Shown piece by piece: positions 9,833 through 22,714 of a stretch of DNA of 64,000 bases. A program made the position numbers and the translations under genes. This stretch comes from Nymphalis io (lineage: Eukaryota; Arthropoda; Insecta; Lepidoptera; Nymphalidae), in the NCBI RefSeq assembly GCF_905147045.1, contig NC_065888.1, forward strand, positions 6,267,001-6,331,000, in the 5' to 3' direction. The stretch's first letter is position 1. Each line of letters starts with the position of its first letter. The notes below the pieces were generated by a model that saw only the letters and a program-made list of their open reading frames with translations, was not told where the DNA came from and searched no databases.

Positions 9833-10865
9833 TAATAATTATTATTACTGATGGGAACGAATTCGACATTGTACCCCGTTGAATTAGTAATCATAACTAT
9901 TCGTAATAGTCAACACTTCAACTAATATTTGTATAAAATTGAATTTCAATTACAGAATCAATCAGTATTAAATATATTTCATTATCTTGGATTTTAATAA
10001 CATACTTCGCCAATCACTGCTTTAATAATTTACATACTTGATAAAAAGTTTTATTTCAACAGGTTCATTCATTCATCAGCTCAATTTGATAAAACCTTAG
10101 CCCAAAACTAAATATAACACCACAACAATACAATATATATCTTAACATAAGTGACCCTCACAAAATCCTCCATTTACAGAAAATGTAGATAACATTCTAT
10201 CACTTCATTATTGAAACAGAGTCCTGAAGGCATCCCAATCAATCGCTTCATTCGACCAAATGCTTGATACATATCGTTGACCAGATTAAGATGCCCTTAA
10301 AACTTCACAGGTCTCCGTCTCGTCGGTCGTAAAACGTTTCATGGTGAGGGGTGCGGAAGGTCTCTGTTAGGTGGTGGTCAATCACAATGTAATTGGTTCG
10401 AGTAACAAGATACCCGTGAAATGACTGGCTTCTGACGAGGGTTTCGCGTGTGCTTCGGGGTTTCTATTTCGTCTAACACCCACCAGCCTCAATGATACTT
10501 TAAACGACCTTAACATTGTAATAAAGGTCGATGTCGTTCAGTAAAAACTTTAAGATCTTTGCAACTTTCATTTAAAACTTAAGAATTTGCACTTAAATGT
10601 AAGCAAATTGCAAGAACATAATTACACCATAAGTAAAACAGCTCTCCAGTTTCTGTCAAGTCCGTAGAAAATATTTTTATTCGTACCTTGAAATGTTAAC
10701 AAGAATTTAAGTGTTCTAAATTTAACGAATGTAATTCTCTTAAGTGAAATAATGTTACGTTTAAAAAAAAAATTTAATTATTTTCCTTGCATTTGCAGCG
10801 ACTTACGTCATAGCTAACACTTGCCTTTAAACTAATTGATTTTCATGTAATGTTTTTCTTATGAG
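9833..10865. other. Intergenic DNA with a GC-richer unexplained segment at 10200-10500
   Basis: Most is AT-rich. The segment around 10226-10500, with GGTCTCCGTCTCGTCGG and GGGTTTCGCGTGTGC stretches, is of higher complexity and GC, has no repeat I recognise and has no long open frame. It is a candidate conserved non-coding or exonic remnant. Confidence 0.4.
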
Positions 10866-11130
10866 ATAGATAGATGAACAGGCAAATGAGCCATCAGATA
10901 ATAAGTAGTCACCGCTCATACTCATCGGCACTATAATATAACCATCTCTTACTTCGAGAATGCCCCACCAACCTTGGGCACTAAGATGTTATGTCCCTTG
11001 CGCTTCTAGTTACACTGGTTCACTTACCCCTCAAACTGGAACACAACAATGCAAAGTATTGTAGTTTAGCTGTAAAATATCTGATGACTGGGATTTAGTC
11101 AGACGGGTTTGCACAAAGCCCTTCCATCAA
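10866..11130 (+). repeat. Short interspersed repeat, family A, diverged subfamily
   Basis: All family A blocks are recognisable in order (GGCAAATGAGCCATCAGATA, CCACCAACCTTGGGCAC, TTATGTCCCTTG, GGTTTGCACAAAGCCC), but with many substitutions. The copy resembles those at 38945 and 39496, suggesting an older subfamily. Confidence 0.65.
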
Positions 11131-13078
11131 CTGACCTTCTTCACCAATCTTCATTAAAGGTTCTATAAGTGCGAATTAATACTATACTAATCAACGATTG
11201 ATTAATCGGTTAATCAGTTATGATTAGACGATTATTATCGAATGTCTATGATGGCGATATACTATAATTGCATTAAAATCCAATTAATTTATAACGAGTC
11301 CCTGCGTGTCTAATCAAATAAATCTTCTATCAGGATTTATATAACATTATTAATTTTATCACATTATATCATTATTACTGGTGAAAAATATATCATTTCA
11401 AAACGAGATCATCGATAGTGATACTTCATTAAAAGAAAAATTACCGAGTATTGTAACAATAAATTACGCAAAGATAGAGGACATTCTCTTACAGTCAACC
11501 AAGTAAAAAAGGCGGGTATACTGTGCAAATTATTAAAAAAATACATGTAAATAGTAAAATAACAATAAGGAAAGACACTCACAATATACAAACTTAAATA
11601 TAAAAGTAACATCAGTTAACACACATATTTTTATAACAGGAGAATAGAAAAAGAAAAAAAACTGAACCATGGTCCGAACTCTAGGGGAAAGCTAAACGAA
11701 GGAAGAAATTTCTTAAACAGGTGTTGTTATGTAAATTCGAGCTTAATAAAAAGTCTTTTAATATTAGATTTATACATCATGTATTGGTCGCATGTTTTAT
11801 TCTAATAGAAAGTTGGTTCCAAAGCCTTGGCGTGAAAGGACTTAGATAGGAAATCAATTCGAGCAGAAAGGATCAGCTCCTGGATATATATATATATATA
11901 GATTAATATTATATATATTTAAGATATATATATTTAAGATTCGAAGGTTTTTACGTTGTCGGATATGTAGTCATTTAACTTTAAATCGGTCTTCTATCTT
12001 ATTATAATAAACAGCCTTATTTGAAAATATTGTTTAGCTAGAGTTTAATTAAACATTGATTTCTCTCTTTCTGTCATCATTTATTTGATTTTTGAAAGAA
12101 GAAACCACAGCATTGTTTAAATAATCAATTCCTAAATAACATGTATAGGTAAAGCTGATATTTTCTTAGACTGTATATATAATATGTAAGCATAAATGTT
12201 TTCATATAACTACAAACAGTAATATTCAATAGTGTAGAGATAGCTACATATTAGCAACACTTTGTGAACACAGATGCACGCTGCGACGCCTCTCATCGTG
12301 TTCAGTGCAATGCTATTTCATTTAACGAAAATTTTAAATGAACTGTATAACGATGGAATAAGAATTAAATTTGAATATCATTTTGATTTCACAGCCGCAA
12401 ATTAATTGTTTAGCTAAACTCAATATACATAGCGTGTGTAACCGCAGATATATTAAATATAATATATGTATAAGTTTATTAAAATATATGCTTATTAAAA
12501 AAATCTAATTTTAATTACGGTAACCTTGATTTTACTTACATTTTCAAACTCATATTCATAATCTATCAATATTAATACAAGAGAAGATGTTTTCTGTAAT
12601 GCCTAACTTAAATTTTTTTTTTAAAACAATAGACATAAACTTTATCAGGTGATGCAGCGCGTATAGGAGAGTATATTAGTATAATATAATATTATTATAA
12701 AAACGACTTCGCTTCGAATATATTTAGTTCACCCGCTTTAAATTTAGACTATTTCTATTGACTTGACAAGTGTAAATATTATGTTCACGTAGTAAATTAG
12801 TCACGTAGTAACTTAGTTCAAATTCAAAATTATTGCGATTTTACAGTTATATTAAAGTGCACCGTATCAAAAACTCCGTGTTCTTATTATTTCACATTAC
12901 TCTATTATATTTTTTTTTAAATAGAAATCCTTAACATTCTAATAAATACTCAATCAAAACAAGATTGTCAATGAATATTGAGTAATGAAAACTGAAGTGT
13001 CGGTCAAAGAAAATGTTTAAGAAAAGTAAAATATTTTAATATAGTTTGAAAAGTATTTTTTTAAGTAAATTGTTTTGT
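11131..13078. other. AT-rich intergenic DNA
   Basis: It contains a short AT microsatellite at about 11888-11900 followed by imperfect copies of ATATATTTAAGAT. No gene is supported, and the minus-strand frame at 11409-11612 is AT-biased and featureless. Confidence 0.4.
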
Positions 13079-13352
13079 AACAGCCAGCAAATGTCACACT
13101 GCCGAGCGGTAGCCTCCTTTCCTTTTAAGAAAAAGGCTTAGAGCTTATTACACCACACTGCTTCGCAGGTAGGGTACATGTGGCAGAATTTCAAATTTTC
13201 CTACACATACGGGTTTTCTCACGATGTTTTCCTTCACCGAGAACGAGATTAATTTTGTTTTTATAAACATAAATTTAAGCACATAAAGTATTTGGCGCTT
13301 AACCGACTTTGAATCCGCGATCATCACTTATGATCTTAATTTCATCAAAGTG
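13079..13352 (-). repeat. tRNA-headed SINE, family C, diverged
   Basis: The tail block (AACAGCCAGCAAATGTCACA on the plus strand) is followed by the CACGATGTTTTCCTTCACCG block and then a degraded tRNA-like head with 'GCGATCATCACTTATGATCT'. Reading direction is leftwards. It abuts a family A copy in the same orientation. Confidence 0.6.
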
Positions 13353-13365
13353 AGTAGAAAGCATT

Positions 13366-13652
13366 TGCTGGTGGTAGAGCTTTGTGCAAGCTCGTCTGGG
13401 TAAATACCACCCACTCATCAGATATTGTACCGCAAAACAGCAGTACTTAGTATTGTTGTGTTCCGGTTTGAAGGGTGAGTTAGCCAGTGTAATTACAAGC
13501 ACAAGGGACATAACATCTTAGTTCCCAAGGTTGGTGGCGCATTGGCGATATAAACGATGGTTAACATTTCTTACTGTAAATGCCAATGTCTATGGGCGTG
13601 GATAACCTACCATCAGGTGGCCCATAAGCTCGTCCGCCAAACTGTACTATAA
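13366..13652 (-). repeat. Short interspersed repeat, family A, nearly complete
   Basis: Both ends are present on the minus strand: GGCGGACGAGCTTATGGGCC at the start and the GAGCTTGCACAAAGCTC block at the end. The 70-codon minus-strand frame overlapping it is not a gene. Confidence 0.75.
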
Positions 13653-14245
13653 AGAAAAAAAGCAATATAGGTAGTAGTGTATCTTGTATAAGAAAAAAAA
13701 AAAAAACTCTTTCATTATTCTTTATTTGTATTATTAAATCGAAAGTTCTAATTTCAAATTAGGTATAGAAGCCGATTGTGTGAATGAAGAGCCTTTAATG
13801 ACTACCTGAGTATATTTTTTACTGGCGTATAATTTTAACGACGGTTTTAATTTTTCCAACAAACTTAAGCGATCCTTTCAACTACAACTCCTTTTATTTT
13901 TTATTAACAAAGAAATATTTATATTGTTATTATGTTCGACCTCTCGTGAGGGGCACAAAGTAAAGTAATATTTTTTATGATTTATAGTCTTGTATTCGGT
14001 TGTTTTTTTGACAGAAGTTTTAGACACAAATTGAATGGGTATTGATTCTAAATTGTACATATATTAGTAATAGCTTAATGCTCATTATATTTATTATAGA
14101 GATTTTAATTATCAAAGCAAAAAAAAAGATAATTATTTATTGTACTAATTTTTAAATACTAAAATAAGTTTGGATGCTTTTTACTCAATCAGGACTGTAT
14201 TCTAATAATCTTATGCGAAGTTGAAATTTTTTATATATATATAAC
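13653..14245. other. AT-rich intergenic DNA
   Basis: No feature supported; an A-rich run lies at 13691-13706. Confidence 0.4.
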
Positions 14246-14275
14246 TAGTTGCCCGCCCTGACTTCGCACGGGAAA
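14246..14275 (+). repeat. Interspersed repeat fragment, family D
   Basis: It reads TTGCCCGCCCTGACTTCGCA and is followed by an A-run, matching the family D signature. Confidence 0.4.
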
Positions 14276-14364
14276 AAAAAAGGATTTTATCCTATCGATT
14301 TTTTAATCAATAAGGTATAAACATTCGCCAATCGATCTATCCGCCGATACAGTAAAGTGTTAAG

Positions 14365-14606
14365 TGACTGCCTCGTTGGTCTAGTGGCCGGATATAAGCC
14401 TGCAGACTCCGGAGTACTGATTTCTAATCCCAGGTCAGGCCAATAAAAAGTTATAGAGTTTTTCTGTCAATGCACTTTGAAAGTATGTACACTCCCGTGC
14501 CTCGGAAAGCACGTAAAGCCGTTGGTCCTGCACCTGAACTCTTTCCGGTCGTGTCGGATTGCCGTTCCATCGGATTATGAGAGTTAGGGAATAGAGAGTA
14601 AGAATA
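14365..14606 (+). repeat. tRNA-headed SINE, family B
   Basis: It starts with GTGACTGCCTCGTTGGTCTA, a tRNA-like A-box region, followed by a degraded B-box region, the GGTCAGGCCAATAAAAAG block, the CACGTAAAGCCGTTGGTCCT block and GTCGTGTCGGATTGCCGT. The head resembles a tRNA, so the element was probably made by polymerase III and copied by a LINE. The 3' end is missing. Confidence 0.75.
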
Positions 14607-14636
14607 GTTCACAACCCCTCATACATATAAAAATAT

Positions 14637-14825
14637 TAACCATACCTTCCATCGACAATGCGCCTCACCTTGGGAACTAAATTGTTATGTCCCTTGTGCA
14701 ATCCTTAATTGGTTAAGAATGATTGATGCACTTCATAGTAAGCGGTCACAACCGCCCATACCCATTAAAACTGTAAGAAATATTCACCATCCAATGGCGC
14801 CACTAACGCTGGTTCACTCACCGTC
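14637..14825 (+). repeat. Family A fragments in scrambled order
   Basis: A middle block of family A (14637-14702, with TTGGGAACTAAATTGTTATG) precedes a block from nearer the element start (14736-14825, with AGTAAGCGGTCACAACCGCC). In intact copies the order is the reverse, so this is either two truncated copies or a rearranged one. Confidence 0.5.
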
Positions 14826-15337
14826 CGTCACTCATCCTTGGTTACTCCATATATTCTATCCATTCGACTAATTTTAATGATACTTTAATTTAATTATTGA
14901 TAAAAGTTTTTTAACAACAAGTTCATCAAAATCGCTGTACAAAAGCGAATAAAATTTCTTGATAATTGAATATAATACTTGATATTATTGTCATCAGAAC
15001 TAAAGGGGTGTACAAAATTTGTTTCTAGAAAATATAAAAAGCATACCTTTTACATTTGAGCCGGATAAAATAACATTCAAACGGTATTTAATATTTCATA
15101 ATAACCTTCGTCATGTTTGAGAATAAAGAGGCGCTTACATGACAGACATGTAGCTAACACAATTTGTCATCAGCACATTGTACATCAGGGAATTTAATTT
15201 TTGAGAAGTACAACATCACGACAAAGAAAAATTATAATTTATTCCGGTATTAAGGTAAATAAATAAAATATTTACCAACTGAGCGAAGATATAAACACAC
15301 CCCTTAATATATATTTTCTCTATCAGATCTAAAGACT
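14826..15337. other. AT-rich intergenic DNA
   Basis: No feature supported. Confidence 0.4.
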
Positions 15338-15530
15338 ATAATAATAATAATAATAATAATAATAATTCTGAATCTAAATCCTGAGACATCATTCACACAC
15401 GGCCATCTGATCCCAAACTTAGCAGAGCTGGTAATATCGAAACCAGACAACTTATATACTACATATTATACTACTTTTCTTTAGTAAATACATATTTATA
15501 AAGATAATTATAATTAATAATAATATAATT
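15338..15530 (+). repeat. AAT microsatellite joined to an old interspersed repeat
   Basis: An (ATA)n run of about nine units (15338-15366) is followed by CACACGGCCATCTGATCCCA and CCAGACAACTTATATACTAC. I recall this text from a common lepidopteran repeat that often carries such a microsatellite. The class is unknown to me. Confidence 0.45.
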
Positions 15531-16032
15531 ACACTATGTTGCTATTGAGCACGTTTATTTTTAACGAAGCTTACGGATGCAAATCCAAGTAAGGATATAT
15601 TTGCTAATTGCCAATTTTCAATGATAATCACAACTAAAAGCGTGACTTACTAACAACAAATAAATAAATAATAATTTAATAATATTTAACATAAAATAAA
15701 TTTTATGTCCTAATTAAAAATTATATGTAAAACATATTTTGGAAACTTATTTCATACAAAAAGGGCGTATCTGGAAAATACCGATTTTACAGGAGAATAA
15801 ACGAAAGATCTAAAATGTTAATTTAGGTATGCTACCTCGATGTATTTCATGATTACTTAAAATTCAGTATTATAAGTTTGCAATTTACTATATTTAATTA
15901 CTATAACATTCCATTCCTAATATTCAACGGTAGATCGAAAATTCGAAATCGCAAAGAACCAACAAAAATCAGTAGTTTTCTGTTCATCAATGATATACAT
16001 GCAATATACATGTATTAAAAAATGACTAACAG
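15531..16032. other. AT-rich intergenic DNA
   Basis: Nothing recognised. Confidence 0.4.
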
Positions 16033-16185
16033 ATTTACGTGCTTTCCGAGACACGGAAGTGTACACTGCTAAACTCCGGACACCGAGCTGCAACTCAGTA
16101 TATATTGACGGAAAACCCAAAAAAAAATATTTTTGGGGCTTAAACCCAGACCTTTAGATCGGTGGCATTACAACCTAGCCATAAT
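16033..16185 (-). repeat. tRNA-headed SINE, family B, diverged
   Basis: On the plus strand it begins with ACGTGCTTTCCGAGACACGG, the complement of the CGGAAAGCACGTAAAG block. It continues through AAAACCCAA to a decayed tRNA-like head near 16150-16185. The 67-codon minus-strand frame overlapping it is not a gene. Confidence 0.6.
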
Positions 16186-16856
16186 TATTATATAAAGTAA
16201 CAAGGATGCTTTTTATGTAAAATTACACTTTTGTTGTATTGGATATGCGATATATATGTATGTAAGTATTAGAGTGCCATTGTAATTAACCACGTACTGG
16301 CGATCCAAACAGCAGCCAGACATCTTACTAATAAAGTTATTCCATTCCTGTCTGTTTAGGAAACAATTAGGTGTTATTATGTACTGTAAATAGGGGAGTC
16401 ACCCTTGCATTGTTAATGTACGTTTCATTAAGTGCCTATTTGTGTCCAACATAAGATAAATATGTGAACTAGTACAATCGTTGTTCAATTTCAAAATATA
16501 TATACTATATTTGATGATATTCATGAATCACTTTTGAGTTATTTAACCAAGGTTTTATAAATAATTTGTAACAGTTCGTATTTAAGTAGCGTTCATATTA
16601 ATTATTTATTAAGATAAGATTATTAAAATGCTTACTATCTTTTTTTAAAGCTTCCTTAAAAAAGTTATATAGTTTTGACAACTACCCTATTTAAATGTTT
16701 CGTATCGAAAACTTAATCTAGCCTCATAAATTTTTTTGTCATATCCATCGGCTTACATTGATAAAATAGTTTTTATTCAGTTCTATTTAATTATAAAGAA
16801 AATTAAAAATCGAATTAAATTAAGAATGGATTCTTAGTTCAAAGACTGAATCCGTT
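16186..16856. other. AT-rich intergenic DNA
   Basis: Nothing recognised. Confidence 0.4.
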
Positions 16857-16989
16857 ACCGAGACACCTTTAAGACTCCGCCACCATAGGTTGTTATTATC
16901 CCTTGTGCCGGCCGGTAATTACACTGGCACACTCACCCTTCAATCCGGAACAAAGCCATACGAAGTATTGAAAGGAGAATAACTGATGA
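16857..16989 (+). repeat. Short interspersed repeat, family A fragment
   Basis: Middle part only: GCCACCATAGGTTGTTATTA, TAATTACACTGGCACACTCA and CAATCCGGAACAAAGCCATA correspond to consecutive family A blocks. Confidence 0.55.
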
Positions 16990-17199
16990 TAATTATTAAA
17001 TAAAATTTTAATTAATTAAGTAAAATATGTTCTCCAGATCTATGAGGTGGAAAAAATTAAGGAAACGGTAGAAAATGTCAATATTTTACTTACGAATATC
17101 GAACCCTTTTACTTTAATTTAAACAAGAAATGTATTTCTGATATACATCTACATTCGTATACACAAAAGAAAAATTATTTCAAAAAGTTTATGTATACT

Positions 17200-17420
17200 C
17201 GTACAAAAGGCTGGCTGGCTGACTGACTCACTATCAACGTACGGTTTAATCTATGAGATATAGAGTTAAAGTTTTATAATTTTAAGTAATTTCAAAATTT
17301 TATTTTTATCCTTAATAGGAGGTGTTCCATTTTACTCGTTTGAAATGTTATAGTTACAAGAACTTTTATATGAGACAATTATCTCTCGCTGAAAACGCCC
17401 TTATACAGACATTATTACTC
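17200..17420 (+). repeat. Interspersed repeat with a GACTGACTCACTATCAACG opening
   Basis: The opening GACTGACTCACTATCAACG and a later TAATAGGAGGTGTTC block also occur in related form at 35640-35820. I recall similar 'ctgactgactgac...atcaacgcac' repeats from other lepidopteran sequences. The two copies here are strongly diverged. Confidence 0.4.
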
Positions 17421-17775
17421 ATTTAACTTTCCGCCAATTAGTACTGTTTTTTATATACTGGTGTGTTAAGCCGATTAGGAATGTGTGCATGCTTTTATTA
17501 TAATCAATATTAATTGCTTATAATGATAGAAGTAAATGAACTGAATTTTAACGAATCATTAATTACCCATACAATTTGTTAACATGGATCGGACAATGTA
17601 CATCAATGTCAACTCGTCTCACACAGGTGACTATTAATGGAACCCGCTACTGTATTTTAGGGCTGCCATCGTGAACCAGGTTATGGATTTTGAAAGTGGC
17701 ATATTTTTAGGTAACATAAAAATTAGCGATTTTTATTATAAAGTATATAAATATATAGTAAATGACAAATACTTA

Positions 17776-17856
17776 GGTGGTAAGGCTTTGTACAAGACTT
17801 TGTGGGTAGGTACCATCAGGCACCATCAGATGGCCCATTTGCCAGCCCACCTACTG
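17776..17856 (-). repeat. Family A copy with a large internal deletion
   Basis: The two outer ends of the family A unit (TAAGGCTTTGTACAAG and CAGATGGCCCATTTGCC on the plus strand) lie only some 30 bp apart, so about 200 bp of the middle is gone. Confidence 0.55.
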
Positions 17857-18571
17857 ATATTTATAAAAAAGGCCTCTCTAAATTTTCAAATCTAATTACA
17901 ACATTTCTGTTTAGGTAATCAAATTAAGCACCTACTTTAAGTCAACTAAAGATACAAATTCCTCGGTTATTAAACCTTATCAGAATAATCAAGTTCATGT
18001 TTTGACAAATGTCTAATTTAAGCTTCAATGCAAAATAAATCTTCAGATAAAAATTCACTCTCAATTGAATAGTTTACCCCTTCGTAGAGCTCAAACCACA
18101 AATCTTATTTGGTGTCACATCTGCTTAACTTCTTTTTTAAATATAGTGAATATTAATATATGTGATTGAAAATGAACAATGTCAAAAGTCAATTTAAATA
18201 TATATATATATATTTAAAAGTTATATACATATATATATTTATTTGAATAAATCATCTATTGTTTGGAAACTCGTCAAAAAGTCTCATTACTAGTTGCCAC
18301 TCCAATTACAAGAAACTCATAACTTTATCAATTTGTGTTGAAGGCAAGTTACGAAAGTGTTGTCAAAGCAAACATCTTCATATCAAATGCTTCATTATAA
18401 TATCGTAACAAACAACCTAACGTGGAAAGTAATAATTGCTTTTCTTCATGACGGATTGCTTGTCAAAGAAGTTTGTTTAACGGAAGATGGAGGACACGAT
18501 ATGATCGTCTAATTACTGAATATTTTTAATACTCTTACAATAATGTCATTAATGTCTTTGGAATTAATGGA
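17857..18571. other. AT-rich intergenic DNA
   Basis: It contains short TA tracts at 18199-18212 and 18229-18238. No gene supported. Confidence 0.4.
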
Positions 18572-18711
18572 ATTTATTTCAAAATCTACCTTGATGGAAT
18601 ATTAAAATGTTTTTAGAATACATGCCTGGTAAACAATAACTATTTATTTCAAAATCTACCTTGATGGAATATTAAAATGTTTTTAGAATACATGCCTGGT
18701 AAACAATAACT
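18572..18711. repeat. Exact 70-bp tandem duplication
   Basis: Units 18572-18641 and 18642-18711 are identical at every base by eye and adjoin without a spacer. Each begins ATTTATTTCAAAATCTACC and ends GGTAAACAATAACT. Perfect identity means a recent duplication or an assembly artefact. Confidence 0.9.
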
Positions 18712-21700
18712 ATGGAGACAAAATAGTGAAATTCATGCTCATCATCGAGGCGAGTGGTTTCCAATTTGTTGCGTCACATTATCTTTAGCTTAGAGTGACT
18801 TCCAACTTGTGTGTGTATTATTTCATAGCATAGTTTCCAAAATATTCACTAACATTATCTGGAATACCTCCCGCACTTAGCTAGGAGTATATATCCCCTA
18901 CTCAGAGTTATTACTGTTCAAGTAACTTAAATTTCAATTTTGTTTGAAAGTACGTTACGAGACTTGAACTACTCTGAATTCAGATCAAATGCTATTCTCA
19001 ATGTTACAAGGTGAATTCATTTAAGTCTTCATCACTGGCTTAAAATAAAGCCAATAATAATCTATTTTACTTAACCATAAAATGATTGTTGCGATTTAAT
19101 AAATAAAATATTTTTACGTGATAAATTAGTATTGTATTATTTTGTTTTTGTTTTGATAGTTCGTTTAATATTTATTTGTTTTTTTTTATTCGTTCAATAT
19201 CAATTAATGATGTACTACGTTTTTAGTTCATAACTTTTACATGCTCCACATTAAACTTACATAATAATAAAATTATGTTGAGTCAATTTTATTAATAACA
19301 TGCAGAACAGTATAATGTGACAAAAAAACAGAAAAAGTACATATAAAATAAAGCTCAGCAGTGTGACGTCCACAGGTTGGTTATGTTGTTTATATATATT
19401 AGACATTTCTTGAATTTACATATTAGTAATAAATAATTTCCTAAAGTAAAATGTAACAGCATATAACCCGACATAATTTATACATAAGATCCATCCAGCT
19501 CCAATATCGCTGTTCAAACACTTTGTAATAGAAAGCATCTTGCTACCGGCCGGAAGATGGGAGCAAACAGACGCCCGGATGTGAGCTTTTCAAGAGGCTA
19601 CATTTTTTTAAATTTATTTTCCTATTTTAAATTTAATGTAAAAAACATTTTAATTCAAGTGTGAGGTGAAAAAAATTGTCTCGTACCATATAAACGAGAA
19701 GAGACTTTATACGTCATAATTTTACCTACAGGTCAATTGACTATGAATTCGTAAGACTTATAAAATTTTATTTCTTCCTAACAGTTTTCAATAACTTTGT
19801 ATATATTTCAAACCCTTGGCGGAAAAAAGGGGGGAATTATACAAAGATTTCGCCATTGTCTGGCTGTGAATCTGTATGTAGCGTAGCCACTCTTAAAAAA
19901 AAATTATGCAGTCGAGGGACGGAGTCAGGAACGGTTCTATGCGATAATTTTTCAACCCTAAACGTATTTTAAAATGTAGTTTTTAATTGATTTTATTACT
20001 GTATTTTTGTCACACCAAAACGCATTTCTCTTTTATTAAAATCTCTAGATCTATCTAGATTAAGAAACGATTTAATTTTATAAATTTCATTAACATTTTT
20101 TTAGGAAAATAGTAATTTATTAAAATTTAAATATAAAATCACGAATTATAAGTTATATATAAAAAAATAACTCACTAAGTTTATTTTTTCACATTTACAC
20201 AGAACTGTAATATAACAATCAATATAAGCAAACATTATTTTAATTCTGTTCACAGGAGGGGCTGCTAACGGAATTCAAATGGAATTAAGTTTAACTTATT
20301 GCATACATTAATTCAATTTGATTTAAAATAATCATATAAATTAGGATTTTATTTCGAATATTGTCACAGTAAATTAAATATTTTAACAATAAATAAAACA
20401 TAAAAATGTATTTAAAAGTTTCAAACAAACAAAACAGAACTATAAATTAAATATTAAGCTAGATAAGCTTGATAAATAATAATAATAATGGTTTAGTTGG
20501 AAAACTCCATAAACTATTGGAATATATATTTCGCGTTTTAGACATTTATAAAATAAAATCATTTAAACGATAACTTAGAACAAAGAGATCAATATTTGAC
20601 ATTCGAAACACAAAATCAAAAACCAAAATGAATTCATAAAAAATATAAAAATATAGTTTTCTTTACAATATAATAAATATATGCATTAATCTAAGAAAGT
20701 ATTAATATTATTTATTATAATTTAACATTAACCTACAAGAAAAAGAAGCAAGCTGTTTTAGTGTCATGCTTATTTATTTAGTTTCATAGAAATTTAGATG
20801 TACCTTACATATTTATTTTATATTAATAAATTTTACTCGTTATAAAATAATAATCTTTTTAAATTTATAAGGAAAAAGTATTGATTATATAAAGAGTTTG
20901 AATTTCTGCAAAGTACCAAAATGCAAAATAAAATAAAAAACCATCACAGTTATTGCTTGGAGCGCCGTCTATGACATACGACATATTATAGTTATTAAGA
21001 AAGATCATGTCATTACAATGTAGTACTCATTATTGCTGCCAGAAATTTAACGATATTATTAAATATTACAAAACTCCAAAAACATTATACATTTTTCTAT
21101 GACTTCCTTCTCTCCTATATCTTTTATTATTTTTTAACTAATTTCACTTTTGTTTACACATCAACCGATAATGATGATAAAAAAGAAAGAAACAGTAATA
21201 CATATAAAAAGAAAGTTAGACATAACGGTTTTTCGTTATGCGAAAATTTCTGCCATTTCACTCTACTGTAAGCCGCGTAACAGATATTCGTTCCAAAAAT
21301 GTGACCTTTATTGTTTAAATATTACATTATCGGGTTAGTTATTTTAACAAGCAAATAAAATATTGTAAGTATTTGTAAGTCTTATAGCAAGTGTAAGTTA
21401 TTTTGTGCACATGGTTATGTTTATCGACGTATATAAATGTATGATATATGTATAATGTGGTTAATGAACGCTTTTAAGATAGACTCAACGAGTGTTTGTA
21501 GACAAATGGTTGCAAACACAACTTGACGGTCTTCTGGAGAATTTTATTCATTCCCATTAAGGTAATGGGATTGGATTTAAAATTTCAAATAAAATTAGAA
21601 AAAACTAATTCCAATATAATAATATATATATATATAATTATATAAGATCAGGTTTTTGAATGCTTTGACTTTATGGGCATCCTAATTTTGAGTACTGTTT

Positions 21701-22243
21701 GCATAATGTTATCGAATAGTCATCGATATTATATTTTTACTTGTGGGATCTTAGCAGTTATGTTTCAGCCGTATTTCCTCAAATATTCCTCTTACCGTGC
21801 TATAACTCACAGGTAACTGGCAAATATCCTTAATTTGAAACTACTTATGACTGAAGTATAAATGTTATTGCATTATGGCCACTTTTCTAAAACGAAGTTC
21901 TTATAAATAAGTTGAAACGCAAAATATAGAAATTCTATGACAGGATCAGGAGTAACACCTTCCTTAATAAGTTTACGCAGAACATCGTTCCTCCATTCCC
22001 TCTCGCGTTCGAGCTAACCGAGTTTTTGGAGGCTCGAATCTGTTTGCCAACGAACATGGTCTTTAGTGCGTCCGACCACATACATCCATTAACTATTTGA
22101 AACTTTGCACAACGGTGGAGTACAATTTGAATGGAAACAAAAGCCGATTGTAGGGTTACACGTTGACTATACAACAGAGGAATTATTCTCGAATTAGAAT
22201 AACTTGCATTATATATATATATGTAGATATTAGTATACAATAA
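18712..22243. other. Long AT-rich stretch without supported genes
   Basis: The stretch is mostly A/T with TA tracts at 21625-21640 and 22211-22221. Small open frames at 21150-21338 and 21935-22276 have no recognisable domain. A GC-richer patch at 19540-19600 (CTACCGGCCGGAAGATGGGA) is unexplained. Confidence 0.45.
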
Positions 22244-22308
22244 TATGATGATGTCCTCCTGACCGATTTTGGTCACGAAGCTATTCTAAGAGAGATTATA
22301 GTCAACTG
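22244..22308 (-). repeat. SINE family B tail fragment
   Basis: On the plus strand it reads GATGATGTCCTCCTGACCGA and TTTTGGTCACG, the complement of the family B 3' end (compare 28868-28912). It contributes the start of the minus-strand frame 21935-22276, which is therefore not a gene start. Confidence 0.55.
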
Positions 22309-22714
22309 TTTCAGAAATAATACTATAGTGCACAAGTGTGTGCGAAAACACAAGAGCAATCTTTATTCCTTCACTCCTGTAATCCAATGGGACGCCAAGA
22401 ACGAAAATAGTTCAGACGCAGGACTTTATGTGCTTCCGTTCACTGGAATGACAAGACTGAAAAATTGCAGATTTACAGAAAAATCCAATAACTTTACAAG
22501 TGCCCGATCCGGGGTTTGATCCAAAGCACTCTGAATTATTAAAAAAAAAAAAAACAATTTTATTTAACTGACCAATTCTCAATTCAATTTAATAAACAAT
22601 TACAAAGCAAAGCATAAGCTAAATATGATATAAGATAAACACCAAGAACTATGTATATTAGCGCTTGCCCTGCGCCTTCGCCCGCCTTATTATCGAAAAT
22701 CCAGTTGTTTTTTT

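Noticed and set aside
15338..15366. Microsatellite repeats as a CRISPR-like array
   Set aside because: It is a simple trinucleotide run without spacers. No CRISPR structure exists anywhere in the window.
18885..18920. TATA-box-like GTATATATCC with downstream initiator-like TCAG
   Set aside because: The spacing is too short for a standard core promoter and no gene follows.
21935..22276. 113-codon minus-strand frame as a gene
   Set aside because: Its start is the tail of a family B SINE followed by a TA microsatellite. The rest shows no domain.
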